DNA of 29,348 nucleotides, from assembly GCA_964389805.1 (NCBI GenBank), contig CAYMFU010000107.1, positions 1-29,348 on the forward strand, in the 5' to 3' direction. The position numbers and the translations under genes were made by a program. Below are positions 7,827-15,796 of this stretch, in pieces. The notes below the pieces were generated by a model. It worked only from the letters and a program-made list of their open reading frames with translations, searched no databases and was not told where the DNA came from. Origin of the DNA: JAGTVG01 sp964389805 (GTDB lineage: Bacteria; Bacteroidota; Bacteroidia; Cytophagales; Cyclobacteriaceae). Numbering within the stretch: position 1 is the stretch's first letter; the number at the start of each line of letters is the position of its first letter.

Positions 7827-9020
7827 ATGATCGAAAAATTAAAACAACACCGCTTATTATTCATTGTATTGATCATAAGCATCGCATTGTTTTTTCTATA
7901 CCTGAAAATCCAACCACACCTCACATACTCCTTTTCTAACTTATTTGATGGGAGCAAGTATATAAAGGTCTATAATTACTTTGCTCATATAACTGATGAA
8001 TACGATGTTATCTTTCCCCTCAATTCCAGGATTCTGGTGCCATATTTATCCTCGTTATTCCCTTCCGATGATACAATCAGGAACTTTAACAGCTTCAATT
8101 TAATATTTATAATTCTATCTATCCTGGCTATATATATACTTTGGAGGAATCTAAAGATCTCTTCAGGACATATTATGACAGGCTTTTTCTGGTTGCTCAT
8201 TCATTGGACAGGAATAATACGTCACAATATTTTTGACCCTATTACAGTAGATGTGCCATTATATTTCTTTCAGGCTATATTATTGATCATAATTCTTCAA
8301 AAGCGTTACCTCTGGCTGATCCTACTCGGCCCATTAGCAACAATTCAGAAAGAATCCTTCCCTGCCTTGCTGATCGTTGCGCTCTTAGTCGCGTTGTTTG
8401 AAGATTACAAAGAAAAAACGAATTATAAAGCTTCCATCATCATTGGCCTGTCTCTAGTCTTGAGTGTCGCAGCTAAATCAATTGTTGCATACTATTTCCC
8501 ACCTGCTGATCCCGGGAAAAATTCTATCATCGTTATCTTATTTCACATGAAAGAAACCCTGGTCAATCCATTCCTGTTCATTCGATGGATTGTGTCTGTA
8601 TTTACAGCATATGGGCCTCTTCTTATTCTGGCATTCTGGGCAGGAGTAAAATCGAAAACCTTGACGCATGGAAACAGGTATATTATATTTCTCTCCCTTA
8701 CCTACTTGTTTTTAAGTCATTTCGCCGGGGGGGACATGACCCGGATCGCTTTCCTGGGATTTCCATTTATCATGACCTGGATCCTGATAAAATTGGAGAA
8801 TACAGGTGGATTTATGTTTAAAGCCGCCTTCATTGCTGGCATACCATTATTGAAAATTCTTGGAACTCTATCTGATCCGGCGGTGCAAGGATGGGATAAA
8901 TTCTATAACTGGTTCCCCGGATATGCCAATCCCATCATAATATATTTGTGGCTAGTATATATCGCGTTATGCCTAGTGATGTTCAGGATTATTGATAGAA
9001 AGCTAGCTAAACTTCCTTGA
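7827..9020 (+). CDS. Polytopic membrane protein, possible GT-C-type glycosyltransferase
   Basis: This 397-residue protein has about ten hydrophobic membrane segments and a positively charged N-terminus (MIEKLKQHR). I do not recognise a named family with certainty. The first large extracytoplasmic loop contains LFDGSKYIKVYNYF followed by NSRILVPYLSSLFP. That is the Asp...(Y)...Arg...P.L arrangement seen in lipid-phosphosugar-dependent GT-C glycosyltransferases. QKESFPALL (about residues 170-180) and GGDMTRIAFLGFPF (about 300-313) are other polar patches in membrane context. It is a lone plus-strand gene whose last 14 bases overlap the convergent gene at 9007. No wzx, wzy or other glycan genes flank it, so the role is open. 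Confidence 0.8.
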   Translation: MIEKLKQHRLLFIVLIISIALFFLYLKIQPHLTYSFSNLFDGSKYIKVYNYFAHITDEYDVIFPLNSRILVPYLSSLFPSDDTIRNFNSFNLIFIILSILAIYILWRNLKISSGHIMTGFFWLLIHWTGIIRHNIFDPITVDVPLYFFQAILLIIILQKRYLWLILLGPLATIQKESFPALLIVALLVALFEDYKEKTNYKASIIIGLSLVLSVAAKSIVAYYFPPADPGKNSIIVILFHMKETLVNPFLFIRWIVSVFTAYGPLLILAFWAGVKSKTLTHGNRYIIFLSLTYLFLSHFAGGDMTRIAFLGFPFIMTWILIKLENTGGFMFKAAFIAGIPLLKILGTLSDPAVQGWDKFYNWFPGYANPIIIYLWLVYIALCLVMFRIIDRKLAKLP

Positions 9021-9666
9021 TTTTATTGGATTCAAGAATAGTTAATCCCTGAGGTTTTCTTTTGGCCATTTCAAACATCGCAGAGGCTACTGTCTGTCCT
9101 TTTATGCCGGAATACTTCCTAAATGGTCCAACGAAGATCTTATCTAGTACCTTATACGTTTTCTTTGCAATATCCTCACCAGTTCTTTTCTCTTTCCGGT
9201 CACCAAGAAGTAAGGATGGTCTGAATATTACCAGCGACTTAAATCCTGTTTCCCGTAAAGCCTCTTCAAGCTCACCTTTTACCCGGTTATAAAAGATGAT
9301 GGAACTTTTCTTAGCTCCCAGGGCCGAAACATTTAAAAATGTTTCACTGCCTTTCTTCTTCATAATACGGGCAATTTCAATAGGGTAGCTGAAATCAACT
9401 TTGTAGAATTCCTCTTTCGATCCCGCATTTTTCATTGTAGTGCCCAGACAGTTATATATATCATCAGCCTGAATGGATTTAAGCGATTCTTTCAGGTTTT
9501 CAAAATCAGCTGGTATCTCGATTACTTTGTCACTTTCAAATCCTGTTTTTCGTCTTACCAGAAGATAAATCCGTTGATAATAATCTGATTGTGAAACAAG
9601 TTTTACCAATTCGTTTCCGATTAATCCGGTAGCTCCAATTATCAGGGCTTTCTTTTCCTTGGTCAA
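9007..9666 (-). CDS. NAD(P)-binding Rossmann oxidoreductase, HTATIP2/atypical-SDR type
   Basis: The 219-residue protein starts with a Rossmann nucleotide-binding motif, ALIIGATGLIGNELV (GxxGxxG), and has an SDR-like YNRVKGELE (Tyr...Lys) near residue 126 after SALGAKKSS. This pattern, with CLGTT after the fourth strand and FRPSLLLGDR in the C-terminal half, is that of small atypical SDR proteins related to HTATIP2/TIP30. Their substrates are generally unknown. It follows the thioredoxin-fold gene by 21 bases and probably shares its promoter. Its stop codon lies inside the 3' end of the convergent membrane protein gene. Confidence 0.85.
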   Translation of the reverse strand: MTKEKKALIIGATGLIGNELVKLVSQSDYYQRIYLLVRRKTGFESDKVIEIPADFENLKESLKSIQADDIYNCLGTTMKNAGSKEEFYKVDFSYPIEIARIMKKKGSETFLNVSALGAKKSSIIFYNRVKGELEEALRETGFKSLVIFRPSLLLGDRKEKRTGEDIAKKTYKVLDKIFVGPFRKYSGIKGQTVASAMFEMAKRKPQGLTILESNKIKEV

Positions 9667-9687
9667 ATCCTTTAATATTTAAATTAT

Positions 9688-10329
9688 TTAGTCTATCTCT
9701 GTAAGCTTCTGATCCATCAGTTTGGAATCCCATTCTTCTATTAAAGAACACAGTTCAGATTGTAATTGTTCTCCCTTGTTTTGCAGATACCATCTTTGTA
9801 CAGCTTCACTTCTCATTTCTTTTGTAACCTCCGGATCTTTAAGCAAGGCTTTTACAAGTTCGGATGCTCCTGCCGGCCTGGGCCCCCAGGTTCCTGCCAC
9901 TTCAAAGGTATGAGGGTCAAAGCAGATCAGCTTAGGTATGGAACGCGTTCCATTGGTTAGAAACTGGCCGATAATCTCAGGGTTTTCATCTCTGAGAATT
10001 ATTTGAAACCTAATATTATTTGCCTGTTGACTTATGGCCTCCATAAGGGGTAAGTTCTGGGGGACATCACCGCACCATGATTCTACAATCACTACCCAGA
10101 GCATTTCAGACTGCACGTTCTTAGCGGCATCTACAATCTCCTCAGATAATTGCAAAGTACGGAATACCCTCTTCAGCCTTTGAAAATTAAGTTTTGTGAA
10201 ATGAGTCAATTTCTCAGATTGATCTGGACCGGAGGTCAATCCTTTATTTACCAATTCTGTTATCAATTCCAGATATTCCTCGTAGCTAAATGTCCTTTTA
10301 AACATTGCTGGATCTATACGGTTTGTCAT
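9688..10329 (-). CDS. Thioredoxin-fold family protein with single-cysteine WCGD motif
   Basis: This 213-residue cytoplasmic protein has no signal peptide. About 70 helical residues come first, then a thioredoxin-like domain with ESWCGDVPQNLP (Cys86) in place of WCxxC, followed by a cis-Pro motif RSIPKL (Pro132). The pattern resembles the Thioredoxin_9 type of bacterial proteins. Only one active-site cysteine remains, so it cannot make the usual intramolecular disulfide; a monothiol or chaperone-like role is possible. A perfect -7 promoter element sits 30 bases upstream, and a 29-bp tandem repeat lies further upstream. The oxidoreductase gene follows downstream. Confidence 0.82.
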   Translation of the reverse strand: MTNRIDPAMFKRTFSYEEYLELITELVNKGLTSGPDQSEKLTHFTKLNFQRLKRVFRTLQLSEEIVDAAKNVQSEMLWVVIVESWCGDVPQNLPLMEAISQQANNIRFQIILRDENPEIIGQFLTNGTRSIPKLICFDPHTFEVAGTWGPRPAGASELVKALLKDPEVTKEMRSEAVQRWYLQNKGEQLQSELCSLIEEWDSKLMDQKLTEID

Positions 10330-10358
10330 TTTAAAAAATTTATCTCTCTAATTTAACG

Positions 10359-10366
10359 CAAAGGTA
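10359..10366 (-). promoter_or_regulatory. -7 promoter element for the thioredoxin-fold gene
   Basis: On the minus strand TACCTTTG matches TAnnTTTG exactly, 29 bases from the ATG at 10329. No good -33 TTG was found at the usual distance. Confidence 0.45.
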
Positions 10367-10450
10367 TAACACCGAACGATAGGGATTTATGAGAAAAATC
10401 AGGAAATCAAAATGTGGGCATAGTTATTAAACCTAATTATAAACATATCA

Positions 10451-10593
10451 ACCTGCCACAGAATCTGGTAGTGAGAAACCTGATTCAAAATCTGGCGCGG
10501 TTGTAAACCTGTATCAAAATCTGGCGGGGTTGTAAACCTGTATCAAAATCTGGCAGGGATGTAAACCTGTATCAAAATCTGGTAGTGAGGTCT
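10451..10593. repeat. 29-bp tandem repeat, about five copies
   Basis: Units begin at 10451, 10478, 10507, 10536 and 10565, with a decayed sixth start at 10594. The spacing is 27 bases once, then 29. The core acctgtatcaaaatctgg is identical in the third, fourth and fifth units and degenerate in the first and second. The two outer copies share a different tail (tctggtagtgag) from the inner ones (a ggc.ggg.tgtaa type). There are no unique spacers, so this is a minisatellite-type array. It lies upstream of the thioredoxin-fold gene and downstream of the GH28 gene. Function is unknown. Confidence 0.9.
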
Positions 10594-10636
10594 ACCTCGA
10601 GAGTCAGTTCATTAATATTACTCAGTTCATATAGAA

Positions 10637-12151
10637 CTACTTAAGAATACTGGTGTCAACCAGTCGTTCCTTTTTACCCTCTTTCGAATTTGGGTTCGCG
10701 TTCCCATCGAATTTATTGATAGATAGAGCCTTTACTGAATTACATTCTATCCCATCTGTAAAAAATGAAGGCAAATTCTCTCCCCACACAAGGTGAAAGT
10801 CCTGAATATCCAGGCCGTTTACATTAAATGCATAGATTCCTGGTATATCATGCATAAACAGTTGTTTTGAAATATCAGCAGCAGGTCGAAGGTCAAAATT
10901 CCCCCCGTAGTCCAAGGTTTCCTTACCCATTACTATTTTTAAGTCAACATTATTAAAGCTGACCGATTGAATAGAATTGGGTTCATCTCCATAAACCAGG
11001 ATCCCGTGTTCTGAGGTAGCGGTGATATTATTGAATTGTACATTTTTAATCATTCCTGTCGGTTCATTCTCAAACCGTGTTATTGCCGATAGGTGTATAG
11101 GCTCTCCATTCCCCCACCATTGCCCATTATGGAGACGCGTTTTTATAACAAAATTCGAAAAGATAAGGTCTTCAATAGTCGCCGCGTCGTGGGCAAACAC
11201 ACCAATACCTCTGTTTGAACCATATATGACAATATTATTGAAAACGCAATTACGAATGGGATGCTGACCATAACCTATTCGGATACCAGCTGAGCGGGAC
11301 TGAAAAGTGCAATTGGTCACCGTCACATTCTCTGCATATTCCGTCTTATTTCCATAGGTATGTTTCAGTTGTTCCTCAAGCGTATATCCTGGCGTTTGTT
11401 CTTCGAGAGTAAATCCGGTTACTATAAACGCATCATCTCCAGCCCTGATATCGCAATCCGACATCCTGATATTTCTTGAGGATGTACAATGGATCCCATC
11501 ACTATTGGGGATCATCAAATTATTGTACAAAGAAATACCAGTGATACGAATATCATCGCAATATGCGAACCTGACGGCCCACAAAGGAGTATCCTTAATA
11601 ATTACATCCTTGAGAACGATCCTGGAACTGTGGTAAAATGTGATTGTCATACCCGGGCTGACCTTTCGCTTAACCGGACCATCGCTATAAAATTCTCCTT
11701 CCCGCATGTATCCTTCTTTTTGACGTATCATCTGCTTATCAAATTCTGGATAGGTGTGGTTTACCGTTGTATCGTAAAAAATGGTCCCCTGGGCATCGAT
11801 TGTACCCTGGCCGGAAATAGAAATATTATAAACATCCTCACCAAGGATCATTCCATGTCTGGTAAAGCTTGAATCATAATCTTCAAGGTTTTGACTTCCT
11901 TTCAATATGGCTCCTTTTTCAAGATGTAAATTCACATGACTTTTAAGCTTAATAGTCCCGGTGATATAAATTCCCGTTGGAATCAGAACTTTCCCCCCTC
12001 CATTATCCGCACAAGCATTCACAGCCCTCTGAATATTTTCGGTACATAATTGTCCGGGAACCGCACCGAAATCACGAATATTATATACTTCTCCAAGAGC
12101 GCTAATTGACAACAGGGAGATCGAAAAAATAATGCAAAAAATGATTTTCAT
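10637..12151 (-). CDS. Secreted GH28-like right-handed beta-helix glycosidase
   Basis: The 504-residue product has a Sec signal peptide (MKIIFCIIFSISLLSISA, cleavage near residue 20) and then the polygalacturonase-superfamily opening YNIRDFGAVPG. GH28 polysaccharide hydrolases cleave pectic or related uronic-acid or rhamnose linkages. NSDGIH (Asn216, Asp218) and AGDDAF (Asp239, Asp240) match the NTD and DD catalytic motifs. The usual GHG is replaced by SAG (287-289), and the RIK motif near RGIGVF is not intact. The substrate therefore cannot be predicted, and activity may differ from classical polygalacturonase. No SusC/SusD pair or other polysaccharide genes are adjacent. A probable terminator separates it from the upstream DUF1232 gene. 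Confidence 0.85.
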   Translation of the reverse strand: MKIIFCIIFSISLLSISALGEVYNIRDFGAVPGQLCTENIQRAVNACADNGGGKVLIPTGIYITGTIKLKSHVNLHLEKGAILKGSQNLEDYDSSFTRHGMILGEDVYNISISGQGTIDAQGTIFYDTTVNHTYPEFDKQMIRQKEGYMREGEFYSDGPVKRKVSPGMTITFYHSSRIVLKDVIIKDTPLWAVRFAYCDDIRITGISLYNNLMIPNSDGIHCTSSRNIRMSDCDIRAGDDAFIVTGFTLEEQTPGYTLEEQLKHTYGNKTEYAENVTVTNCTFQSRSAGIRIGYGQHPIRNCVFNNIVIYGSNRGIGVFAHDAATIEDLIFSNFVIKTRLHNGQWWGNGEPIHLSAITRFENEPTGMIKNVQFNNITATSEHGILVYGDEPNSIQSVSFNNVDLKIVMGKETLDYGGNFDLRPAADISKQLFMHDIPGIYAFNVNGLDIQDFHLVWGENLPSFFTDGIECNSVKALSINKFDGNANPNSKEGKKERLVDTSILK

Positions 12152-12173
12152 CTTAGAATAAATTATAGGAATA

Positions 12174-12210
12174 TTTTTTAAAAAAATTAAGAAAGGTCCT
12201 TAGGAGACCC
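12174..12210 (-). terminator. Probable intrinsic terminator after the DUF1232 gene
   Basis: Read on the minus strand, a hairpin GGTCTCCTAAGGACC (12209-12195; outer GGTC/GACC pairs, with a bulge) is followed at once by a T-rich run (TTTCTTAATTTTTTT). It lies between the DUF1232 stop (12230) and the GH28 start (12151), so GH28 is probably transcribed separately. Confidence 0.5.
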
Positions 12211-12229
12211 ATATTATATACAGATTCAA

Positions 12230-12634
12230 TTAAGATTTATCCACTGCAAGATAATCTTCTTTGAACCGGAGCACATCTTCGTCAACACTTTTCAGGATCC
12301 AAAGGATAAGCCCAATATCATCAATGTAACCGATCCCCGGAATAAAGTCAACTATTAAATCAAAAGGATTAATAAAATAGATCAATCCGGCTAAAATCAA
12401 CAATATGCTTTGAAAGGGAACTTCCCGGTATTCTCCTTTTACATAAGACCGGATCATCAGAATAAACAACTTAACCTTTTCAGTAAGGCTGGAGACTTCA
12501 CCCTTGTCATTTTCGAGGTCAATGGATTTCTGGAATGCTGTATCCAATGTCTCAAGTACTTTTTCCTTACTTGAAAACATTCTTTTTGCATTTTCAAATG
12601 CTCGAATAAAAAATTTGTTTTTATCTTCTGACAT
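12230..12634 (-). CDS. DUF1232 (YkvA-type) membrane protein
   Basis: This 134-residue protein has one or two hydrophobic segments in the C-terminal half containing the DUF1232 signature, YFINPFDLIVDFIPGIGYIDD, followed by ILWILKSVDEDV. The N-terminal 70 residues are helical and charged. DUF1232 proteins are widespread small membrane proteins of unknown function. It begins four bases after the stop of the gene at 12639, so the two are probably co-translated. Confidence 0.88.
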   Translation of the reverse strand: MSEDKNKFFIRAFENAKRMFSSKEKVLETLDTAFQKSIDLENDKGEVSSLTEKVKLFILMIRSYVKGEYREVPFQSILLILAGLIYFINPFDLIVDFIPGIGYIDDIGLILWILKSVDEDVLRFKEDYLAVDKS

Positions 12635-12638
12635 AGTA

Positions 12639-13160
12639 CTAATAAAATTGGCTTACCTCTTTCTTCAATTGGCTCAGGGCGTGCTTAATTGAGTCCACTT
12701 CATTCTGCATAATTTCTGCAAAAACAGCTTTGGTCAAATCCATGCCTTTGGCTTCTTCTTTTAAATTCATGGCAGACTGATTGATCAGGTTTATGGTATC
12801 TTCAACTGCCTTTCGAATCAATACCCAGGTATCTTCATCTATGTAAATCTGCTGTGAAAGATTATGATTATATTCTTCCCGGATCTCCTTGACCAGAATG
12901 ATCTGGAACTCTTTTGCAGAAAATCCTGGATTGTTCAAACGCAGCATGATATTATTTGGTGAAATCCGTTCCAATAATAAAGCGATCCGTTCATATGCCT
13001 GTAACCGCAGGGGGAGAATCGTTTCATAATTTTTGATCTTAAGATCTACTTCCTTCCTTTCAATATCTTTCTCAAGTACACTTTTAACGGTCAAATACAT
13101 GGCATATAAAACCAGTAAAGCTGGAATAAGCAATTTTCCGAATTCAATGAGTATTTCCAT
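12639..13160 (-). CDS. Small membrane-anchored coiled-coil protein, conserved type of unknown function
   Basis: The 173-residue protein has one N-terminal membrane segment (about residues 8-25, GKLLIPALLVLYAMYLTV) followed by a long, mostly helical soluble part. Features include ILPLRLQAYERIALLLERI (about 49-67) and a C-terminal helix. I recall similar proteins in many Bacteroidota, probably the DUF7935 family, but that name is from memory. The function is unknown. It overlaps nothing and ends four bases before the DUF1232 start, which suggests the two act together. Confidence 0.75.
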   Translation of the reverse strand: MEILIEFGKLLIPALLVLYAMYLTVKSVLEKDIERKEVDLKIKNYETILPLRLQAYERIALLLERISPNNIMLRLNNPGFSAKEFQIILVKEIREEYNHNLSQQIYIDEDTWVLIRKAVEDTINLINQSAMNLKEEAKGMDLTKAVFAEIMQNEVDSIKHALSQLKKEVSQFY

Positions 13161-13263
13161 AAAATATGATCTTAGGATATTTTCTTATACGAATTTACCT
13201 TAAATTTAAAAAAATGCTAAATCCCTGAATGCAAATACTCTTTTTTTAACACTGGACATAAAT

Positions 13264-13632
13264 TTAGCCTTTTTGTCTATTTTCTTTAAGCGATACAGAA
13301 GCACGCTGACAGATACCTCCAACAGGTGGATTATATTTACTTACTTTCACCTCGACTGAGCTCACTTGTTGAAATTCTTCGAAAACAGTATCTATTATTC
13401 TTTTACCTAGATGTTCCAACAGTTTAGTCGGCTCACTCATTACATGTCGAATGATCTTATACAGGGATTCATAATCAATGGTCTCTTCCAGAACATCGTG
13501 TTCAGCAGCATCCGACAAATCAGTAACAACCGTAATATCCACTGCGAATTTGTTCCCTATCTTTTGTTCTTCCTGGTAATACCCATGATGGGCGAAAAAC
13601 TCCATCCCTTCCAATGTGATCATTCCTTCCAT
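13264..13632 (-). CDS. folB: Dihydroneopterin aldolase
   Basis: FolB converts dihydroneopterin to 6-hydroxymethyl-dihydropterin plus glycolaldehyde in folate synthesis. The 122-residue product has the usual length. Conserved elements are GMEFFAHHGYYQEEQ with Glu22, IDYESLY with Tyr54, LLEHLGKRI with Glu73, and a terminal VSKYNPPVGG with Lys99 standing where the family's catalytic Lys precedes a proline-containing turn. The start codon follows the DivIVA-protein stop after a single base, so the two are translationally coupled. Met4 at 13623 is an alternative start. Confidence 0.95.
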   Translation of the reverse strand: MEGMITLEGMEFFAHHGYYQEEQKIGNKFAVDITVVTDLSDAAEHDVLEETIDYESLYKIIRHVMSEPTKLLEHLGKRIIDTVFEEFQQVSSVEVKVSKYNPPVGGICQRASVSLKENRQKG

Positions 13633-13633
13633 G

Positions 13634-14632
13634 CTAATCTATTTCATCAAAAAATGAGGTAGATGCGGATTTCTTAACTTTTTCAGAATCTCCTAAGCCA
13701 ATCTCGGGTTGTTCATCCTCCGATCCGTTTATTGTATTCGATTCAGGTTTGACCTCATTCGAATCCTCTTGTTTCACCTCAGGTTCATCCGGTAATTTTT
13801 CAATCTGATCCTTAAGGTCTTCCTCCTGTTCTGTCGCGTTTGTCTCAAAAAATATTTCCTTTTTTACCTCTATTTCTTCTTCCACTGATACCTCAACCTC
13901 CATTTCAATCTCTTCCTTTCCACTTAATGTTTCTTTATTTTCATCCGGATCAGTAGTTTTCTCCAATTCCTCAATTTCCTGTTTATCATTCTTGTCCGGA
14001 AGTGTATTCTCTTCAACCACCTGTACGTTATTAAGAAAATCAAGCGTCACACCAACGCTGGTGGAATTGTATATGTGTTTTGCTTCTGAAACGATGTCCT
14101 TTATCTGAAGTTCTTCTGATCTCTTCTCAAGTTTTTCTATTCTGTCCAGAAGATCAGTATTATATGATTTCACCTGATCAATAACTTTTTCCTTGAGGTC
14201 AATCATCTGGTTAAAGAGGTTTTCCAAAGTTTTTACTTTGGAGATCATTTCATCCAAAACCTGTTTTTTCCTTTCATCGGCTTGCTCAATCAGGCTTTTA
14301 GCTTTGGATCTGGCATCATTTAAAATAGTCTCCGCTTTGAGGTTAGACTCTTTTATCTTCAGATCCGTTTCTTTTTTGGCTTGTTCAATTAAGGTAGCTC
14401 CAGTATCTTCAGCTGTTTTTAAGGTTTTAAACAAGCTGCTTTCCAATTCTCTTAATTTACTTGATTCTGTTTCAAGGCTCTCAATTCTGAGATACAGTTC
14501 CTTGTTTTCATCAAGCATACGCTCCCATTCCATTGATAAAGACTGTAAATATGCATTTACCTCATCCTTTTCATATCCTCTGAACACCTTTTCAAAGGTC
14601 TTTTGCCGGATTTCTAATGGAGTTATTTTCAT
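13634..14632 (-). CDS. DivIVA-domain protein with acidic C-terminal tail
   Basis: The 332-residue protein opens with the DivIVA N-terminal domain: MKITPLEIRQKTFEKVFRGY then DEVNAYLQSLS. A coiled coil follows to about residue 185. DivIVA proteins recognise curved membrane and organise cell poles or division sites. The last 120 residues are extremely rich in Glu, Asp, Lys and Ser, and the protein ends in a short hydrophobic peptide, STSFFDEID. That looks like a disordered linker plus a C-terminal docking peptide. The ATG at 14632 is preferred over 14659 because it gives the canonical domain start. FolB follows one base after the stop. Confidence 0.88.
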   Translation of the reverse strand: MKITPLEIRQKTFEKVFRGYEKDEVNAYLQSLSMEWERMLDENKELYLRIESLETESSKLRELESSLFKTLKTAEDTGATLIEQAKKETDLKIKESNLKAETILNDARSKAKSLIEQADERKKQVLDEMISKVKTLENLFNQMIDLKEKVIDQVKSYNTDLLDRIEKLEKRSEELQIKDIVSEAKHIYNSTSVGVTLDFLNNVQVVEENTLPDKNDKQEIEELEKTTDPDENKETLSGKEEIEMEVEVSVEEEIEVKKEIFFETNATEQEEDLKDQIEKLPDEPEVKQEDSNEVKPESNTINGSEDEQPEIGLGDSEKVKKSASTSFFDEID

Positions 14633-14776
14633 TTTAGTAATTTTTTTTTCAAGGATCAAAGGTCTTTATAATCAATGAGGAAGGAAAACCAGACACATAG
14701 AGACAATCCTCCCTTTGACATGCTGAATTTCTTCTGCCCGGTCTGATGAAAAAATCACGCTGATTGGCATCAAGAA

Positions 14777-15718
14777 TCATAAGATCGATTTTATCTTCAA
14801 ATCACCTTTTTTATATAACTTGATATCCCATAAGGATATTGTCCTGTCATCACTGCATGAAATTACTCTATTTTTATAGTTTGACCAAACTAATTTATTA
14901 ACTGAAGACAGATGACCCTCAAATCGTTCTTTATCAATAACTTTTAATAGCTTTAATTGATGTGTATCCCAGAGCTTAATGGTTTTATCCATACTCCCAG
15001 TAATAAAATGAGATCCTGTGTCATTAAATTCAATAGAATTAATCGTATACATGTGAGCCACTATCGATTCTTTTAAAGAAAATCCGTTTCCTGCATCCCA
15101 AACATTTAAATGCGCATCTCGGCTCCCACTGAAAAGGAATTTGCCGTTTGGGTCCAGTTTCAAAGCAAAGACTGAGTTCTTATGGGCTTCCCAGGCTTTC
15201 TTTTCTTTTAAGTTCTTCATATCAAATATCCTGATAGAATTATCGCTACAGCCAGCGAATAACAATTTATCCACTATTTCCAGAGACCTGACACTTGCTG
15301 AAGATATCTTGACTCTTTTCAATATGTCCATTGATTTTAAATCTACCACAATGATTTCGCCATTCCCGGTAGCTATGAACAAGTAATGATTGTATTTCTT
15401 AATATCAAATATTGCTGAATCCGTTAATTTCAAAGATCCTGTTTCAGTTCTTTTTTCAAGATCGATGATATGGATGCCTTCATAATTATGTCCAACTATT
15501 AACCGATTAATTTCCCAAATGGGAATTAAAGAATATACAGAATTCGAAACACGGGCTATCATTTTTCCATTTTCCGTACCATCCAGCTTCCACTCCACAA
15601 TCATTCCGTCATTTCCAGAGGTATAGAAAGTATTTGTATCAGATCCGAGGGAACAGGAATAAACAGCCCCATTGTGCCCTGTAAGCGTTTTAAATTTTTC
15701 TATTTGGAATGCCACCAT
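14777..15718 (-). CDS. WD40-repeat protein, single seven-bladed propeller
   Basis: The 313-residue protein has no signal peptide and consists almost wholly of seven WD40 repeats. These can be seen as FKTLTGHNGAVYS...VEWKLD, then VSNSVYSLIP, LTDSAIFDIK, ISSASVRSLE, WEAHKNSVFALK...VWD, VAHMYTINSIEF...LWD and FEGHLSSVNKLV...LWDIK. It should fold as one closed beta-propeller acting as a protein-binding scaffold in the cytoplasm. No partner domain is attached, so the function is unknown. It is divergent from the phosphopantetheinyl transferase, with 78 bases between the two starts. The 117-base gap downstream, up to 14660, contains nothing I recognise. Confidence 0.9.
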   Translation of the reverse strand: MVAFQIEKFKTLTGHNGAVYSCSLGSDTNTFYTSGNDGMIVEWKLDGTENGKMIARVSNSVYSLIPIWEINRLIVGHNYEGIHIIDLEKRTETGSLKLTDSAIFDIKKYNHYLFIATGNGEIIVVDLKSMDILKRVKISSASVRSLEIVDKLLFAGCSDNSIRIFDMKNLKEKKAWEAHKNSVFALKLDPNGKFLFSGSRDAHLNVWDAGNGFSLKESIVAHMYTINSIEFNDTGSHFITGSMDKTIKLWDTHQLKLLKVIDKERFEGHLSSVNKLVWSNYKNRVISCSDDRTISLWDIKLYKKGDLKIKSIL

Positions 15719-15758
15719 ATTTCAGCACTTAATATAAGGTCAACTTATAATATTAATT

Positions 15759-15766
15759 TAATTTTG
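15759..15766 (+). promoter_or_regulatory. -7 promoter element for the phosphopantetheinyl transferase
   Basis: TAATTTTG matches TAnnTTTG exactly and lies 30 bases before the ATG at 15797, in the divergent region shared with the WD40 gene. No clear -33 TTG is present. Confidence 0.45.
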
Positions 15767-15796
15767 TGAGAAATTGATGCCAAATGGATTATTAAA

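Larger units (their letters stand above)
10330..10636. other. Gene-free region between the GH28 and thioredoxin-fold genes
   Basis: This 307-base gap holds a promoter element for the leftward gene at 10359-10366, an unremarkable AT-rich part at about 10380-10450, the 29-bp tandem repeat at 10451-10593, and a short palindrome (gaggtctacctc, about 10587-10598) at the end of the array. I see no convincing open reading frame or structural RNA in it. It also contains the 3' flank of the GH28 gene, with no clear intrinsic terminator. Confidence 0.6.

Noticed and set aside
10451..10593. CRISPR array
   Set aside because: Units follow head-to-tail with no unique spacers and no cas genes are near.
14660..14776. 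Small gene or RNA between the DivIVA and WD40 genes
   Set aside because: No plausible frame or stable structure was seen in 117 bases.
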